From the NCBI GenBank assembly GCA_032622095.1, contig CP136067.1, forward strand, positions 193,280,052 to 193,344,051: a DNA stretch of 64,000 nucleotides. Reading direction: 5' to 3'. The position numbers and the translations under genes are program-made. Under the pieces are notes generated by a model, which ran no database searches, had not been told where the DNA came from, and saw nothing but the letters and a program-made list of their open reading frames with translations. Position 1 is the first letter of the stretch; every line of letters begins with the position of its first letter. Shown piece by piece: positions 63,884 to 64,000 of the stretch. This stretch comes from Siphonodentalium dalli. Lineage: Eukaryota; Mollusca; Scaphopoda; Gadilida; Siphonodentaliidae.

Positions 63884-64000
63884 GAGGCGGACTGGCCGAT
63901 CGGGAGGCCGGAAAAATTCTGATTCCACGTGATTTTCTATCAAGCGAGAATCCGAGGGTTTTTTTTACGGTTTGGGGGGGGGGGGGGGGGGTATATCATA
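63884..64000. mobile_element. possible left end of a hAT-like element cut by window edge
   Basis: CAGAGGCGGACTGGCCGATC resembles CAGxGGCG-type hAT ends, such as the one at 19269. The partner end would lie outside the window. A G-run of about 16 follows at 63976. Confidence 0.3.

Overview
The window is repeat-dominated, AT-rich genomic DNA from an animal. It has GT-AG introns, retrotransposons with metazoan-type proteins, many non-autonomous DNA transposons, minisatellites and long poly-C/poly-G runs. There are no operons and I recognised no rRNA or tRNA gene. The repeat content looks to me like a marine invertebrate, most likely a mollusc or other lophotrochozoan; that is inference. I see no intact host gene.

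Layout. 1-8.9 kb: scattered small transposons (hAT-type 4951-6042, Harbinger-type 3418-3785) and a possible first exon at 8882. 9-11.2 kb: an element built around a 155/164-bp tandem array. 11.65-14.63 kb: insertions nested three deep (inverted-repeat element, then a hAT element, then a second hAT element, plus a separate foldback). 14.7-16.8 kb: a 38-bp minisatellite and a ~128-bp tandem array. 19.3-20.0 kb: another hAT element. 21.0-22.9 kb and 31.93-32.13 kb: two halves of one broken multi-copy gene, split by a 9.0-kb CACT-ended transposon (22904-31927) that carries its own load of repeats, including a 1.7-kb foldback. 33-42.5 kb: a tandem duplication of a ~2.1-kb unit bounded by TTAA-type MITEs. 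The second copy holds a 3.5-kb non-LTR retrotransposon (37056-40578) with an intact endonuclease/reverse transcriptase ORF but a truncated 5' end. 44-46.7 kb: dispersed repeats. 46.97-54.90 kb: a young LTR retrotransposon, minus strand, with gag, a -1 frameshift site, and a protease ORF fused in frame to the integrase C-terminus. Reverse transcriptase, RNase H and the integrase core are missing. Its 5' LTR is split by a 1.9-kb DNA transposon. 55.7-57 kb: ~160-bp tandem repeats. 58.4-61.7 kb: a foldback transposon holding a Harbinger-type and a hAT-type element. 61.9-63.1 kb: a degenerate short repeat broken by another TTAA MITE.

The most useful property of the window is that several insertions carry their own control. 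The uninterrupted target is also present here, either as the other LTR, the other arm of an inverted repeat, the other copy of a tandem duplication, or as a restored reading frame. This fixes element boundaries and target-site duplications (TSDs) without a database. All calls come from reading by eye. Family names rest on terminal motifs, TSD length and remembered protein families, not on searches.
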